Both the position numbers and the translations under genes were made by a program. The notes below the pieces were generated by a model. It was not told the origin of the DNA and did no database searches. It worked only from the letters and a program-made list of their open reading frames with translations. This document shows, one piece after another, positions 11,701 to 23,985 of a DNA stretch of 64,000 nucleotides (positions within the stretch are counted from its first letter, which is position 1; each line of letters starts with the position of its first letter). Origin of the DNA: Casuarina equisetifolia (Eukaryota; Streptophyta; Magnoliopsida; Fagales; Casuarinaceae). The stretch is taken from assembly GCA_028551475.1 (NCBI GenBank), contig CM052358.1, positions 18,564,853 to 18,628,852 of the forward strand, given 5' to 3'.

Positions 11701-14607
11701 CTGGATACAAGTACATATGTGGACAAAACCAGAACGACTATTTAGAAAAAATTTAATATCTATTTTTTTGTTCTTGTTATATCTTGTATAAAGATTTTTA
11801 ACCTAGTGAACGTATCAGATTATAGCTTAATTACATTGATTTATGTGAAAACAGAGGCCTCATCATGGTTTTGTCTTATGAATATATTTAAACATGATAT
11901 ATACGTTATTTTCCTTCCCTAAAAATACTTTATATCATTGTTTCTGGTCGCCCCATAATGTTGTTTCACTTGCCAAGAAAGGTAGAACAATTCTTTAAAT
12001 TCCTACCATAGTCTTCATGAGCCGTTTTCATTACAAGAAATATCATTTTCTTTTTCATGCTGTGATAGTAAATGAAAATGTTACAAAGCTAAAATATCTA
12101 GGCAGCACTGATTTATCACTTTTTTATTTTAAACTTGTGTATTTTGAGGGAGCACTATAATTTAGGGACAGAGGCGCTTGACCAAAAATATGGAGCTGAG
12201 ACTAACACGTATGGAAGGATAAGTTAATTCTCATTGTTAACTATTGAACCTTAGATTGTAGTTGTGTATAAGTTTATGAGCTCTTATTTAAGGAGTTCTT
12301 CAGTAATGGCTTTTCATTTTGCAGTCGAGGAGATACACAAGAATTTTCTGATTTGAATAAACTAGCTAAGCGATTCCTAAAAGGCAGCCACAAAGCCCTA
12401 GAAGGGGAAGCTAAAGATGGGCCTTCGCGAGCTTATGTTCAAGAGGTTGTGGAAGAGCTGCGTAAAGGGGAAGCAGGAGAGTGTCCTATATGTCTTGAAG
12501 CATTTGAAGATGCAGTATTGACACCTTGTGCCCATCGCTTATGCCGGGAATGCTTATTGGCAAGCTGGCGAAATCCTACCTCTGGTTTATGTCCTGTTTG
12601 TAGGTATCCTCAAACTGTTAGAGTGATTTGGTTTTGGATTTTCTTTTGATTTGCTTTCTAGTAATGATTTTTTCTCCTCTTTGGAGTCCTTTTGTTAAGA
12701 AATTTACTAGCAGTGCAATATTAGAATCTCATTTCGTTTTCAGGAAAAATATCAGTAGGCAAGACCTTATTACTGCGCCAACTGAGAGTCGTTTCCAGGT
12801 TGATATAGAGAAAAATTGGGTGGAGTCGTCCAAAGTTGCTGTTCTATTGCATGAACTTGAAAATCTTCGCATGTCGGGCTCTAAGAGCATTGTCTTCAGC
12901 CAGTGGACTGCCTTTCTTGACCTGCTGCAGATTCCTCTTTCTCGGTAGAAATTCTTAACTGCATAGAAGTTTAACCCATTTGGTTATGTGAGAGCAGTTG
13001 GGCACCCTGCTGGTTCTCCAATTTGAGCTACTCTTTACTCTTTGCATAGCAGAATAACATTGAGTATTTGCAGGCTCTAAAAGGATTAGTTTCACTAAAG
13101 GGATTACCTAGCTATCCATTTTTTAAAATTTGGAAATCCCCAGTAACTTGATACAATGAATTGTCATTTGTGTGTTTTGCATGCAATAAATGGTTAAAAA
13201 TTTCCACACGGCTCACACTTCCATGCCTTCTTTTCCTTTTCTTTTAATCGAAAGCAAACACTTTGTACTTTTCTCTTTGTTCTTTCTTCTGTAACGGCAA
13301 AACACTTGGTATTTTTCCCTTCGTGCTTTCTGCTGTTATGGCCTTGTTGAGTGTCTTCAGTTTTTATTCTTTCTCTTATGACATTCTAATTTCAAAGAAT
13401 CACTTCTTTTTTCTGTCTGAATAAGTTAATTTTTAATTTTTCACTCATTGTGAATATTTTAATCATTAGCATTTTGTCCAGGAGTAACATTCCCTTTGTT
13501 CGTTTGGATGGGACGCTAACCCAGCAGCAGCGAGAAAAAGTATTAAATCAGTTTTCAGAAGACAGCAACATATTGGTATGCTACTTTTTTATTCTTCATT
13601 CTAGCTTCTTTTGCTCTCATGGGTAGGCTTTAAGTTGTCTAACAAAATGATCTGGGTATAATAGTTGGTGCTTCATTCTTGTTGCCTAGGTGTTGCTGAT
13701 GTCCTTGAAGGCTGGTGGAGTTGGAATAAATCTAACAGCGGCTTCCAATGCCTTTGTCTTGGTATGCTTAAAAGATTAAAATTCCTACTATTTAATTGAG
13801 ATGATTTCTTGCTAGAATGAAGCCGAAAGTAGTGGCATTAGTGTATCTTTTTTTATGACTAGCAACTTAAAGTTTTCGTACTGTCGACAATTTATTACTG
13901 GATTTTATCACAAGGTTGTTGGGGATTCTGTACCCTCATAATATATGAGCTTGGTGGAAATTTCTAGGCAGATAATTACTAGTAGGATTACCTTTTTTGT
14001 TCTGGAACAACTGGCGGTGCTTGAGAAATTGTGTAATTAGGCATCCAACGTTTCTTGATTGATAGACGATGTAGATTATGCTGATCACTGGCATAAATAT
14101 TTTTGAGCTTGAGCTATTTTGTGGTAATGTTTTTGTAGGATCCGTGGTGGAATCCAGCTGTGGAGGAGCAAGCTGTGATGCGTATTCATCGGATTGGACA
14201 AACTAAAAGAGTGATGATTAAACGGTTCATTATGAAGGTCTCCTTTGTGTCTTTTTCTTCCTGCGCACCCCTTCCACACCACCCCCCCCTTACTCCTGAT
14301 TGAGAATTGACATTTGCCGTAGAAGGACATTCTGCTGCCAATTTTACATGATTAGAGCTAGGAGTAGGATATATTTAACCACTGAGTTTCTGGATATAGA
14401 ATGCGATTAGTCATTTTTTAACGTTCTGTTCTGAATTGGCTAGATCTAACTCTGGACCTTCATTTGAATGCTTTTGAATAGCAGGGAACTGTTGAGGAAA
14501 GAATGGAAGCAGTTCAAGCACGTAAACAGCGGATGATTTCTGGTGCTTTGACGGATCAAGAAGTTCGAACTGCACGCATTGAGGAATTGAAGATGCTGTT
14601 TACATAG
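5778..14607 (+). CDS. RAD5A: DNA repair protein RAD5A (HIRAN-SNF2-RING translocase/E3 ligase), 20 exons, 1039 aa
   Basis: Coding exons: 5778-6353, 6447-6580, 6842-6977, 7165-7218, 7310-7444, 7535-7686, 7769-7853, 7950-8222, 8374-8520, 8607-8762, 9525-9592, 10241-10363, 10429-10528, 10818-10930, 12325-12603, 12744-12944, 13482-13575, 13690-13761, 14139-14237, 14485-14607. All introns are GT-AG, phases agree, and the sum is 3120 nt. The length is close to Arabidopsis RAD5A (about 1030 aa). Domains: conserved N-terminus; HIRAN about 125-225 (WWFVGC onward); SNF2 ATPase with Walker A GLGKT (K434) and DEAH 583-586; C3HC4 RING inserted in the helicase (C804, C807, C819, H821, C824, C827, C839, C842); helicase C with motif VI around Q977-Q987. 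The family poly-ubiquitinates PCNA and remodels stalled forks in the nucleus for error-free damage tolerance. All key residues are present, so it looks functional. Intron 14 is long (1394 nt). Confidence 0.97.
10943..10985. repeat. TTCC tetranucleotide microsatellite in RAD5A intron 14
   Basis: About ten CTTC/TTCC units, slightly interrupted, directly after the exon 14 donor. Confidence 0.9.
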
Positions 14608-15885
14608 AGTAGTCCAGGAAAGAATAGCTGATCGCTTGCTGCATATCTTTCTACAAAATTCCTTTTGAGCTCTAAGAGCTTTAGAGATCAAGTTATTTTG
14701 GGGCCTAGCAAACTGAGATGCTGCCTCAAGCGGTCCTGGAGCTTGAAGGAGGATGACTTGAGGCTATTCTCAACATACTTGAGGCCAGTTCTTCTAGCGG
14801 CAGGTCGGAGGCTGGTTTGAGTTTTTGTTTATGTAGCGATCTTGCATGCTCACGAAACACAACCATGATTGTTTTAAGTGGGGGTCTAATCGGGTACTTC
14901 GATGCCTACGTAATGTAATCAATTTTGAATTACAGTTGAAATCTGCACCACTCAATGTTCATAAGAGATGATTTTAACACGTTCAAGATGGAGATTATAT
15001 GGTATTGCCATTTTCGACAAGCCAGGATGCGCGAGTAAATGACTAACCTATCATAGCTTACCGGTGATTAAAAAAAATTGCAGAGATGCTTTTCTAAGCT
15101 GGAAGCTATTTATTATATACTGCGAATTAGCATGCCTCCCTTTTCGAATTCTTAAACAAGGCATCATATTTCTTTATGCAAAACCTTTTAATGACAGTTC
15201 ATGATCTTTAAGAGTGTAAATCTTTAGCCATTTGATGACAGAATTGTTAGATAGTTTAACGTTCAACTCAAAAGTCACTTCAAAAAGTTAGAATAATATT
15301 ATTTATTTAAGCTTTCACCATATGAGATCGTATGCCCTTGCACACAAGAATTAACTTCCTTGAGCCCTCATGTCAATCCTATAATATTGAGGTTATTTTG
15401 AACTTGGGTCCAATGCAGTACGATGAATAAAGCTAAAATTCTTGAAGAGTCCAAGGCAGCATGATGAATAAGGTTAAAATACTTAGAGGCTGGTTATGAG
15501 GGTCGTCGAGTACCAATTGCTTCACATAGTCCTTACGAACCTCAGTAAAAAAAAAAACAACAAAAACAAAACTCAATTCAATTACATCGTATTCTTGTCT
15601 TTTAGAACCACTTCATTTTTGTTGTCCACGTGAATGACGTTCTTTCATTGGACCCCCAGAAAAACATCTACTAAGAATGATATGAAATTGTTTGACGACG
15701 CATCGTCACACAAAGGGAAACATATCGCCGTACCAAAAGCCACTCCATTAGGCCAAAAGCCACCAACAATTGCGTAAAAACACTTCTTTGTCTAAACTAA
15801 GACAAAAAAAAAGAAAAAGGAACACCCATCTTAAACTATTTATACGTGTAGATCTGCAGTTAAAGCTTCATCCACATATTCAACA
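14608..15885 (+). other. RAD5A 3' UTR/flank and DUF26 gene promoter region
   Basis: The sequence after the RAD5A stop probably includes its 3' UTR (no clear poly(A) signal could be assigned). The remainder leads to the DUF26 gene. The same DNA follows the RAD5A pseudogene at 28767-30494. A single copy of the unit that is triplicated at 29535 lies near 15490-15545. Confidence 0.6.
15837..15844 (+). promoter_or_regulatory. TATA box of the first DUF26 gene
   Basis: TATTTATA lies 49 nt before the ATG. The identical word stands at the identical distance before the second copy (30446-30453), which argues that it is retained for function. Confidence 0.7.
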
Positions 15886-16593
15886 ATGTCTTCCTTAAAA
15901 TTTACCACCTCTCTCCCATTGCTACTAATTGTTCTCTCTCTACAAAACGTTCTGGTGGCCCCTGTCTATGAATGTTTACGCTCTAGGACCTTCACTAGCA
16001 ATGACCCATTTGAAACAAACCTCAAGAATCTGATGAATTATCTTTCCTCTGAAACCCCTTCCTCAGGTTTTGGTTTGGGCACCACAGGCGTTGGCCAAGA
16101 CAGAGCTTACGGGCTAGCTCTCTGCGCCGGCGATGCCACACCCTCAGAGTGCACGAGCTGTGTTGCCAATATAACAAACAGCATTCTTACACTTTGCCCG
16201 CAAAGTAAAGGTGCGGTATTATGGTCCGGCCTTTGCATGTTGAGGTACCTGGACGAGAATTTCTTCGGCCATACTGACAACCAAATGCTTTCCATTATCA
16301 CCGACGGGAAAGATGCAAGCGATCCCGGTTCGTTTACCCAAAGCGCAACCAAGTGGATGAATAGCCTCGCCAAGCTTGCCCCTGAGACTCCAAAGATGTA
16401 TGCGGCGAGAAACGTTTCGCTTGGACACTCGGAGACCCTCCATATAATGGCTCAGTGTACCAGAGACCTTTCAATCATCAATTGCGGAAAATGCCTGAGC
16501 GATATGGCTACGATACTTCCAATTTGTTGTGCTGGTAAGAGGGGAGCAGAATTTTTGCGTGTGCCTTGTATTGGGGCATACTACACCACTTAA
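15886..16593 (+). CDS. Secreted two-domain DUF26/Gnk2 protein (ginkbilobin-like, CRRSP class), copy 1
   Basis: Single exon, 235 aa. Seen: a signal peptide at residues 1 to about 25 (hydrophobic core LLLIVLSL); domain 1 with C80-x8-C89-x2-C92; domain 2 with C191-x8-C200-x2-C203, the hallmark of Gnk2/DUF26 (stress-antifungal) domains; and N-glycosylation sequons at N95 and N176. No transmembrane helix or kinase follows, so it belongs to the secreted cysteine-rich repeat secretory proteins rather than the CRK receptors. Ginkbilobin-2 binds mannose and is antifungal. By eye, the mannose-contact residues of Gnk2 (an Asn after the first Cys, an Arg and a Glu near the C-terminus) are not obviously kept in domain 1, so lectin activity is uncertain. 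A likely extracellular role in defence is inferred from the family. It is part of a duplicated block with copy 2 at 30495. Confidence 0.93.
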   Translation: MSSLKFTTSLPLLLIVLSLQNVLVAPVYECLRSRTFTSNDPFETNLKNLMNYLSSETPSSGFGLGTTGVGQDRAYGLALCAGDATPSECTSCVANITNSILTLCPQSKGAVLWSGLCMLRYLDENFFGHTDNQMLSIITDGKDASDPGSFTQSATKWMNSLAKLAPETPKMYAARNVSLGHSETLHIMAQCTRDLSIINCGKCLSDMATILPICCAGKRGAEFLRVPCIGAYYTT

Positions 16594-17828
16594 TATGTTG
16601 ATGTGAAAACGCTGTGACGTGAAGATGCCTGCATCGCCAGTTTCATTACATACGATACTGTTGTGGCTTATAATTAAGAACGTCCTTTGTATGTCTTACA
16701 AGTTTTGGCCGTGCTCGTCTATCACTGAAGGAAACTACTGTTCATTTCCCTAATGGAATGTTGAAGGAACGTAGCCTTAGTTTAATTAAAAGTAGATGTT
16801 ATCTTATTTCGCTTATGCATGTTCTGGTTTAATATCTTTTTTATATGTCCAAGTATCCCTCTCGATTAGTTTTGGAGTAGAAGATTAAGTCAAATCATTT
16901 CTAACCATTTAAGCGGATGCTACTCTCGATTATGATTATAGATGGTAGAATCCTCTGTGTGTAGCGGATGCTATTCAATTTTGGTTTTGGTTGTTGCCCT
17001 TTTTCTTTTTATTTTTCTAAGTAAATGAGGAAGAAGACAGTAAGGGTGGAGGATGAGGTCGTGGACTGTCAAAGGAAGACCTAAACTTGGAACACTAGAC
17101 GGGGAAGGTGATAAATGAAAATGCATCCAAAGATGGTGATTAAATCGAAGGGAACTTTTGGCAATTCATCTTTAACTTCACGAGGATGGTCATAGAGGTG
17201 AGAGTCCCTTACGACTGACTCCGTTACCAATGCATAAGCGGGAATTTCTCTTCATCATTTCGATCTTTGATATTTTTTTGCAACATGTTAACCTGACGCG
17301 ACTGCTTTTAATAGTTCTCATCTTGGTTTTCTATAAAGATGATAAACTGGCTTGTGAAAGACAAGGTTGGAAGTAGATGGAAGAGATAAATAATATTATA
17401 AATTCAAAATTAACTATTAGTTAATTCTCTTCACAGCTTTTACTATTAGTTGGTCTCGTCTTTTTCCTTCGTTTCGGTTTTTTATTTTCATTTTTTTATT
17501 TCCTCAAGTAGAGGTGTTCTTTCATTTCATAGATTAGTGAAGATATTCTTTCTAATAATGATCATTTGATGTTACTCTCGTTACCCCTTGGTGGTTGTAG
17601 GCACTTTCTTTACCGATGGGTTGTACTAGGCAATTTGCTCTGTTTGAACAAAAATGGCCTTTTCAGAATATCATTTTTACCTAAAGCTACTAGTTTTAAC
17701 CAAAGGCCAGCAGCTCCATCAAAAGACATTTGCCTAAAAGATTACATTATTTCTCATTCAAATCAGATCTTTGATTGAATTATAAGGATTAATCTAAGCA
17801 TAAAATCTCATATTACATGCTGCCCATT
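16594..17828 (+). other. 3' flank of DUF26 copy 1, non-coding, duplicated at 31203-32309
   Basis: No gene was seen. Stretches such as 17030-17170 and 17560-17790 align with the second copy including frame-breaking differences, so the short frames here (for example 17566-17778) are not maintained. Confidence 0.65.
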
Positions 17829-18101
17829 TGATGGGTATTAAGGGGTGGGAGGACTCATCCCAGAAAAGACAGGGACACCACACCCTTATAAGCTCCAAAA
17901 TATTTCCTTAATTGCCTGATATGGGACTCGTCCCACGTCATCTTCCCCTCCATCCAAATTAGCATAGCTCTCGCACCACTTGATGTGTCACTAAAGGTGG
18001 GGGAATTTATCCTAAAAATCGCCTTGTTGGGAGAGGATAAAACATCCTTATAAACTCTAGAATATCTTTTTAATTTCCTGATGCAGACTCGTCCGGCATC
18101 A
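17829..18101 (-). mobile_element. TRIM-like miniature LTR element (shortened)
   Basis: Two related LTR-like units, 17829-17940 and 17981-18101, each begin TGAT and end in CA and share the GGACTCATCC and TCCCAC/CGTCC words. They flank a 40-bp internal piece. The pyrimidine tract at 17941-17952 is where a minus-strand polypurine tract should be, and CACCACT just before the second unit fits the edge of a primer-binding site. The element has no coding capacity. A fuller version lies at the equivalent place in the second duplicate (32310). Confidence 0.6.
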
Positions 18102-19292
18102 CCATTGAAATGTTTTAATCCCTTCTAAAATTTCTTTCTGCAATATTCTTTTTTCTTTTTTCTACGTTTTCAAAACTTTCCCTCCAAAGTCTTATGGGAG
18201 CTAAATGCCTGAAATTGCATGGGCTGCCATGATGACATGGAATGCAATTGATCCTTTCAGCTGGCTGAGTGTGTTCATGATTGGTCAGAACCGATTAGGT
18301 CATTTGGTATGCCCATGTAAGGTTCAGAATGTTTAGGGTCTGTTAGCATTCATATGGCAAAGCCAAGGTCGTGCTTTCTCATGTATCAGCATAAGATAGC
18401 ACCCTACTCTAATGTAAACACCTAAGCAGCTATTGCAATTCTTGACAGGACGCTGAGGATGATGGAGATTGTCAAGAGGGCTTGTTCGGCATTTTGTTTG
18501 TAGAAAGGTGTATATTTTTTCTTCCTTTGTTCATGATTTTTTATGGGAATAAACTTCTTCCCTTGTAAATGGTTTGCTTGTATCACTAAACAAGCTTTAT
18601 CCATCTTTGTTCCACTAATCTCAACAATGTAGCTCCGGAATTTAAATGGAAACAGAGCAAGTTTCGAATCCCGTCTATGATATTGTTCATCTGAATCACC
18701 AAGTCGCTTCACAGTTTTGGTTTTTCTGCCAAAGTGGCCTCTCTTACTTCCACAACTTCTGCACAATCTCTTCTACTCCTTACTCATTCGTTTTGTTTAG
18801 CAAAGGCAAATTCATGTCCATTGTTGCATGCCGTTGCACTGTTCTAGTCGGGTTTTTTTTTTTTTTTTTTTTTCCTTCAAAGGCTCTGGTTACCAGTTGC
18901 CCCAGAACAAAGTAGCAACAAGACATTACCTCTGCTTTTTCTTCAAGTAAAAAAATAGTCGAAATTAATCACAGTCCTTCACGAAGCCACTTGGGTATGA
19001 CTTCGTATCTGCCACCTTGGTTATTGTCGAGTATGCCAAAGGTAGAAGTAGACAAAACCCACACTAAGCCAGTTCCCTAGTTAACTGGGTACTCGGACCC
19101 ATGGTATTTGCTTGTGGGTGGCACAAATTTGACGACTTTGGTCTCCTTCAAGCTCATGGGGCGGGCTCATTTCACCGCTTGGAGTTGCATAATGAAAATC
19201 TCATTATTGGTGAAGAACAGGGCTGTGTTCCGATGAAAGTTATTCCGCCCTTGCTTCTAGTTTACACTATTTTCCATTGTGGGAGACGTACA
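18102..19292. other. Non-coding tail of duplicate unit A and intergenic DNA
   Basis: Up to about 18640 this matches 36600-36955. A run of about 21 T (18853-18873) follows. No supported gene: the frames at 18422-18766 (minus) and 18646-18915 (plus) overlap, have no domain and are not conserved in the duplicate. Confidence 0.55.
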
Positions 19293-19540
19293 TGTTGGAA
19301 TGAAAGTAACCTCAATTGAGGTTTTAGCCCTAGAATCATGCATCAACCATAAGTTTAAAATTGAGTTTTAGATAAAACATGAAGATGAGATTACCTACTT
19401 GACTTGACCTCCATGTGATGTATTTTTTCGCTTAGACCCACCCATACATGTACAAATTTGCCTTAGAATCCCTAATGAGATGTCGACTTTGCAAGAAATT
19501 AGTGACAAAACTATACTAGGCAGGGTGCACTAGTTTTAGT
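19293..19540 (+). repeat. Left LTR-like direct repeat of a Ty3/gypsy element
   Basis: It begins TGTTGGA and aligns in the same orientation with the repeat at 23791 over roughly 90 bp (shared TTGAGGTTTTAG and AGAATCATGCAT words), then more loosely to the GACAAAAC words near 19505 and 23940. The right end is not sharply defined. Confidence 0.6.
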
Positions 19541-19668
19541 TTGGACACATGGAATATAGGATGTACTTTAAAATCCCTACAAAGCTCTAGCTTATACACC
19601 ATACTTCTAATATGCTATAATACTTTGTTTAGGTCATGGAACTAGGGAGCTAGCTTTTGAGATCTTTG

Positions 19669-22035
19669 TTAAGACAAGGAAACTTGATGGTAGCATGGCA
19701 ATTTCAAATATACAAATTTGCACTTTTGGAGTTGGACTTCCTTTCTTTTGCAAGCTTGAGCCACTTCTAAGTTCTTCTTAATTTTGCTAAAATCTTGATC
19801 CCTCTTTTTCATTACTTGCTCCACCATTACTACCTTTGATTGGCCTAACACATATGAAAGAAAGGTTAGGAGATTTCACCCCAAGACCATCTCATACAGG
19901 ATTTTTAAAGTAGCACCATGCCAGTTAGTAAGTAGCACCATGCCAACTAGTGTTATAACAAAACTATGCCAATGACACCCACTTGACCCAATCCCTAGAA
20001 TTATCACTTACAAAACACCTTAAATACATATTTATAGTATAGTTTAGTACCTTTATTTGCCTATCAGATTATGGATGATACATCAAAGAAAAGTGGAAAC
20101 TAGTCCTTTGAAGGTGGAATAATTCTTTCTAGAAGTTGTTGGTAAATGATGGATCTCTACCACATATTATTAACTTTGGCATTTATACAACTTGAAAACA
20201 TTATCAAAGAATGTGTAAGCAACCATGAGAGTTGTATAGGTATGAGACAAAGGAATAAAATGGCTAAAATGACATATTTTTTCCTTCACTTTGGTAAGCC
20301 ATCTATGAAATCTATGGATAAATCTTTCTATATTTGTTTAGGGATGGGAAATGGTTGCACTTGACCTCTAGGAAGCATATTCCCACTTTTATGCTATTGG
20401 AAAATCTTACATTTCCTAACTCTTTTATCAATTGTTTCCTCATGTCTTTCTAATGAAATACCATATGAATTCTTTTCATTGTCTTTTCCATCCCTTCTTG
20501 AACACTAGCATGCATCTTATTTGCTATGATTGGTATCAATGGAAAGTCTTGTGGTATGTTCATTTAGCCTTTTAAAAAATAATTCTTTTCTTATATTGTC
20601 AAGGACCTACAACATTTCCTTTGCTTGATTCTATTAACCAATTCTTGAGTCTCTCAATTACTTTCAATCTCTTCTCTTATTATCTCAACCTACATAGGGA
20701 CGAATTAAGAAATGATATTACATGTCCCCTTGCTCTTATTTATCTCATTGCCCACTCCATCATTAACCTCCTAATCTTGAGATGACAATGCATTTGTTTT
20801 TGTAATTTCTTTTACCACTTTAAACCATACAACAAATTCATACCCCATTAACTTTAGCAACCACTTTTGTTATGTTGGAGTCATAATTTTCTAATCCCTA
20901 ATAAACTTAAGCCTTTTTTGATTAGTTATAATAATAAGTAGACTTCCCAAAAAGTAATGTCTTAACTTTTAAATTGCCATCGCAATGACAAACAACTCTT
21001 TCTCATATGTAGACAAGTTTAAATAATTTCCATGAAATGCTTTAATAAAGTAGGCTATTGCTCCAACTTCTCTCCCTGATGCATTGCACTCCAAGATGAA
21101 AGGAGTTGTGAAATTTAGAAGAGCCAATACTAGTGTTGTAGTCATTACTCTTTTTAACATCTCAAAGGCTGCTTGGCTTTGTCGTTTGATTGGAATGCAT
21201 ATTTCATTAATAACTTTATAAAAGGTTTTATAATTTTCCCATACCCTTAATAAATCTCTTGTAATATTATGCTAACACTAAAAACCCTTTAAGCACCTTA
21301 ATTGTCATCGGTATAGGCCATTACAAAACATCTTCTACCTTACTTTAGTTTATGTCCATGCTTATATGTTGACCACATGCCCCAAAAATTCAATTTATGT
21401 ACATCCAAACTCGCAGTTAGAAAGATTAGCATATAATTGATTTCTTCACAAAACCTCCAACACTATCCATACATGCCTTAAATACTCCTTTCACATCTTA
21501 TGATACACCAATATATCATTAAAGAAACATAGTATCATTTTCCTCAAATAATCCTAAAACATTGCATTCATAAATGATTATAAAGTTAATGGTCCATTTG
21601 TTAACCAAAATGACATCATTAGGAACTCATAATGACCATGATGTGTTCATAAAGCTACCTCTTCAGGATTCTCATCCCCCATCCACACTTCACAATAGCT
21701 AGACCTTATATCTAATTTTGAGAAGTAATGTGCCCATTTAACTCATCTATCATCAATTTAGGAAACTTATCCTTTATAATATGTTTATTAAGCTCTCTAT
21801 GATCCATAAATAATCTCTAAGAACCATCAAATTTCTTCACCATTAGCATTGGTAATGCAAATGGGTTAATATTAGGTCTAACCACCCTATCCTTTAATAA
21901 TCCTTTCACCAATTTTTCAATTTCACCCCTTTCCAAGTAAGGATATCTCACACTGCCACGGGCTTGCTCTCTCCATTGAAAATGATCCTCAATTTCCATG
22001 TACTCAAATGAGTTTAATTGCCTTGCCTTCCTCAC
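19669..22035 (-). mobile_element. Ty3/gypsy pol remnant, minus orientation (RT, RNase H, integrase)
   Basis: Read on the minus strand, recognisable blocks occur in normal order. RT entry is at 22035-21817 (IEKLVKGLLKDRVVRPNINPF followed by LVKKFDGS-type residues). The RT active-site region near 21540 has FFNDIL in place of the usual FxDD. RNase H start is at 21160-20969 (LNFTTPFILECNASG). The integrase core near 20370-20100 shows a WKDLSMDFIDGLPK block. The integrase tail is at 19851-19669. Many stops and frameshifts show a dead copy. It lies between the direct repeats of a plus-oriented element, hence nested or rearranged. Confidence 0.8.
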
Positions 22036-22689
22036 TTAGCGTGTAATTTCATGTTTGCCCACCATTTACTATAAGGCTTTGCGTTGCTAAGGGTAAGCTA
22101 AGGAGAAATGTCCTTTATGGTCTTGGTGTGGAAAGGGCTTGCATAAGGCTTGCCTAAGTGCTTAAGCTTAAGTGGGTAATTGATACGTTGCTAGGTTAAG
22201 ATAATATGGTAGTGTCTTGGTTATTAGCTTAAGCTTTTAGTTTAGTGGTAACATTTGACGATTCTTACAATGCCCCTTTTATTTTAAAACCATCATGAAT
22301 TCTATCTTTCAAGAATGACTTAGGTCTTTCTTATGGCATACCAATTTACAATAGAACATGGATACTAAATATTAATCATATGGCTTTATTTTTTTCAATC
22401 TTGAGACAACATTAGTTTTGTAACAAATGGTTTAAGTGTTTGTTTGGCAAAAGGAAGGCTAATTATCTATGTAATGTTATTGGTTGGGAAGGAGTTTCAA
22501 TTGATAACTCTAACATTAAAGATATGTTAAGTTGGCCAAGGCTGAAACCTTAAAAAGTTTTAGGGGTTTTTAAGCTTAATAAGGTTTTATTGGAAGTTTA
22601 CTTTAGGTTTTAGATCTTTGGGTACCTACTTGATGTCACTATTACGGAATGGTAATTTTCACTAATGTAAAAATAAAGAGAAAGGATTC

Positions 22690-23790
22690 AAAAAATTGAA
22701 GGTGGTGATGATGTGAGCTCTAGTGCTATTGCTCAATTTCAACCATGAATTTCTTATTGAAACAGATGCTTTAGGTAGGAATTAAAGCTATTCTACTTCA
22801 AGGGAACAAGCCATGGCTTATTTCAATTGGCACCTAAACGGGAAAAGCACCCATTTGTATGCCTACAAGAAAAAGTTTTTGGTTGATGCTTTGTCAATCT
22901 AAAAATGCCCAAGTTATTTGTTAGGGAGGCATTTTTTCATTTAGTTAGATTAAAAAAAAAACCCAAAATTTCTTTTGGATCAAAAGTTGTTACATGATGT
23001 AGTAAAAATGGGTTGTAAAGTCACTCACTTATGACTTCCACTTGGAATAAAAGCTAAGCTAAGACAACATGATGGCTGACTTGTTATCTTGACAATTAGA
23101 CAAAGGTGAGTTACCTAATTTTTCTACACTAGTCCTATTGGCTAGATTTTCTTAAGGTTGAGCTATATGATAACTTAAAAATAAAGCAACTAGTTGCTAG
23201 GTTTCAAAAAGTTACCACATGAGCTGCCATTTTGTAGTCTTGGAGGGATATTTATTTTGCTTTACTAGAGATCATCCTAAGAGTTAGATTAAAAGGTTAC
23301 CATGGACATAATATTGTTGCAACATTAGTTGCCCTTTCTTCACTCACAAAAGTGAATTTGAAATTGTTTATGACAAGGACCTTCCCATATTACAATCTTA
23401 TGTTTGGCGATCTTCTTGTTTGGCTATAGTAGACAATGAACTAGTGGAAAAGATAGCATTATCAAGACTACACAATTGTTTGACAAAGGCACAATACCAA
23501 TGAAGCAAAATTTAGATAAGAATATATTAGAAATTCAATTTACTGAGTGTGATTATGTCTATTTATGGGTCTAGCATTATAGGCAATTGTTCATGGCATT
23601 AAGAAGAAACTTAAAGTTGTCTCCACATTTTTATGGTACTTATGAGATATTGCAAAAAATCAATAATGTTGCATATAAGATGAAACTACCAAAGCTCCAT
23701 CTTGTATTTCACATTTTGTTCCTTAAAAAATTGTGTGGGCAAAGACACACAAGTCCCATAACACTTGCATTCTTATTTGTATAAAGAATT
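22690..23790 (+). mobile_element. Ty3/gypsy pol remnant, plus orientation (RNase H to integrase C-terminus)
   Basis: RNase H-like residues (FLIETDALG) lie near 22750, and a clear integrase C-terminal block is at 23587-23784 (LSPHFYGTYEILQKI, then LVFHILFLKK). The LTR-like repeat at 23791 follows at once, as expected of the 3' end of a plus-strand gypsy element. It is broken by stops, and its gag, protease and RT are missing or replaced by the opposite-oriented element to the left. Confidence 0.75.
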
Positions 23791-23985
23791 TGTTGGATTA
23801 AAAGTCACATTAATTGAGGTTTTAGGCCAAGAATCATGCATTAATCATAAGTTCAACATTGAATTTTTAGCTTAGATCTTACCTTCTATTTCTCTAGTGT
23901 AACATTGACATATGAGACGCTAAATCCATAAGAAATCAATGACAAAACCATGTTGGTAGAGAAAGCTAGTTACAAAATTTTATAT
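23791..23985 (+). repeat. Right LTR-like direct repeat of the plus-oriented gypsy element
   Basis: Starts TGTTGGA directly after the integrase tail and matches the repeat at 19293. The LTR may extend further right (to about 24420), but I could not fix its end. Confidence 0.55.

Larger units (their letters stand above)
13658..18640 (+). repeat. Parent unit (A) of a segmental duplication
   Basis: This block, from RAD5A intron 17 through the RAD5A 3' end, the DUF26 gene, the TRIM at 17829 and on to about 18640, is matched in order and orientation by the block starting at 27866. Matching anchors: RAD5A exons 18-20, the 3' flank, the DUF26 promoter (TATA at equal distance), the coding region, the 16.99-17.2 kb tract and the 18.34-18.64 kb tract. 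Introns are retained, so this was a DNA-level event, not retroposition. Confidence 0.93.
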
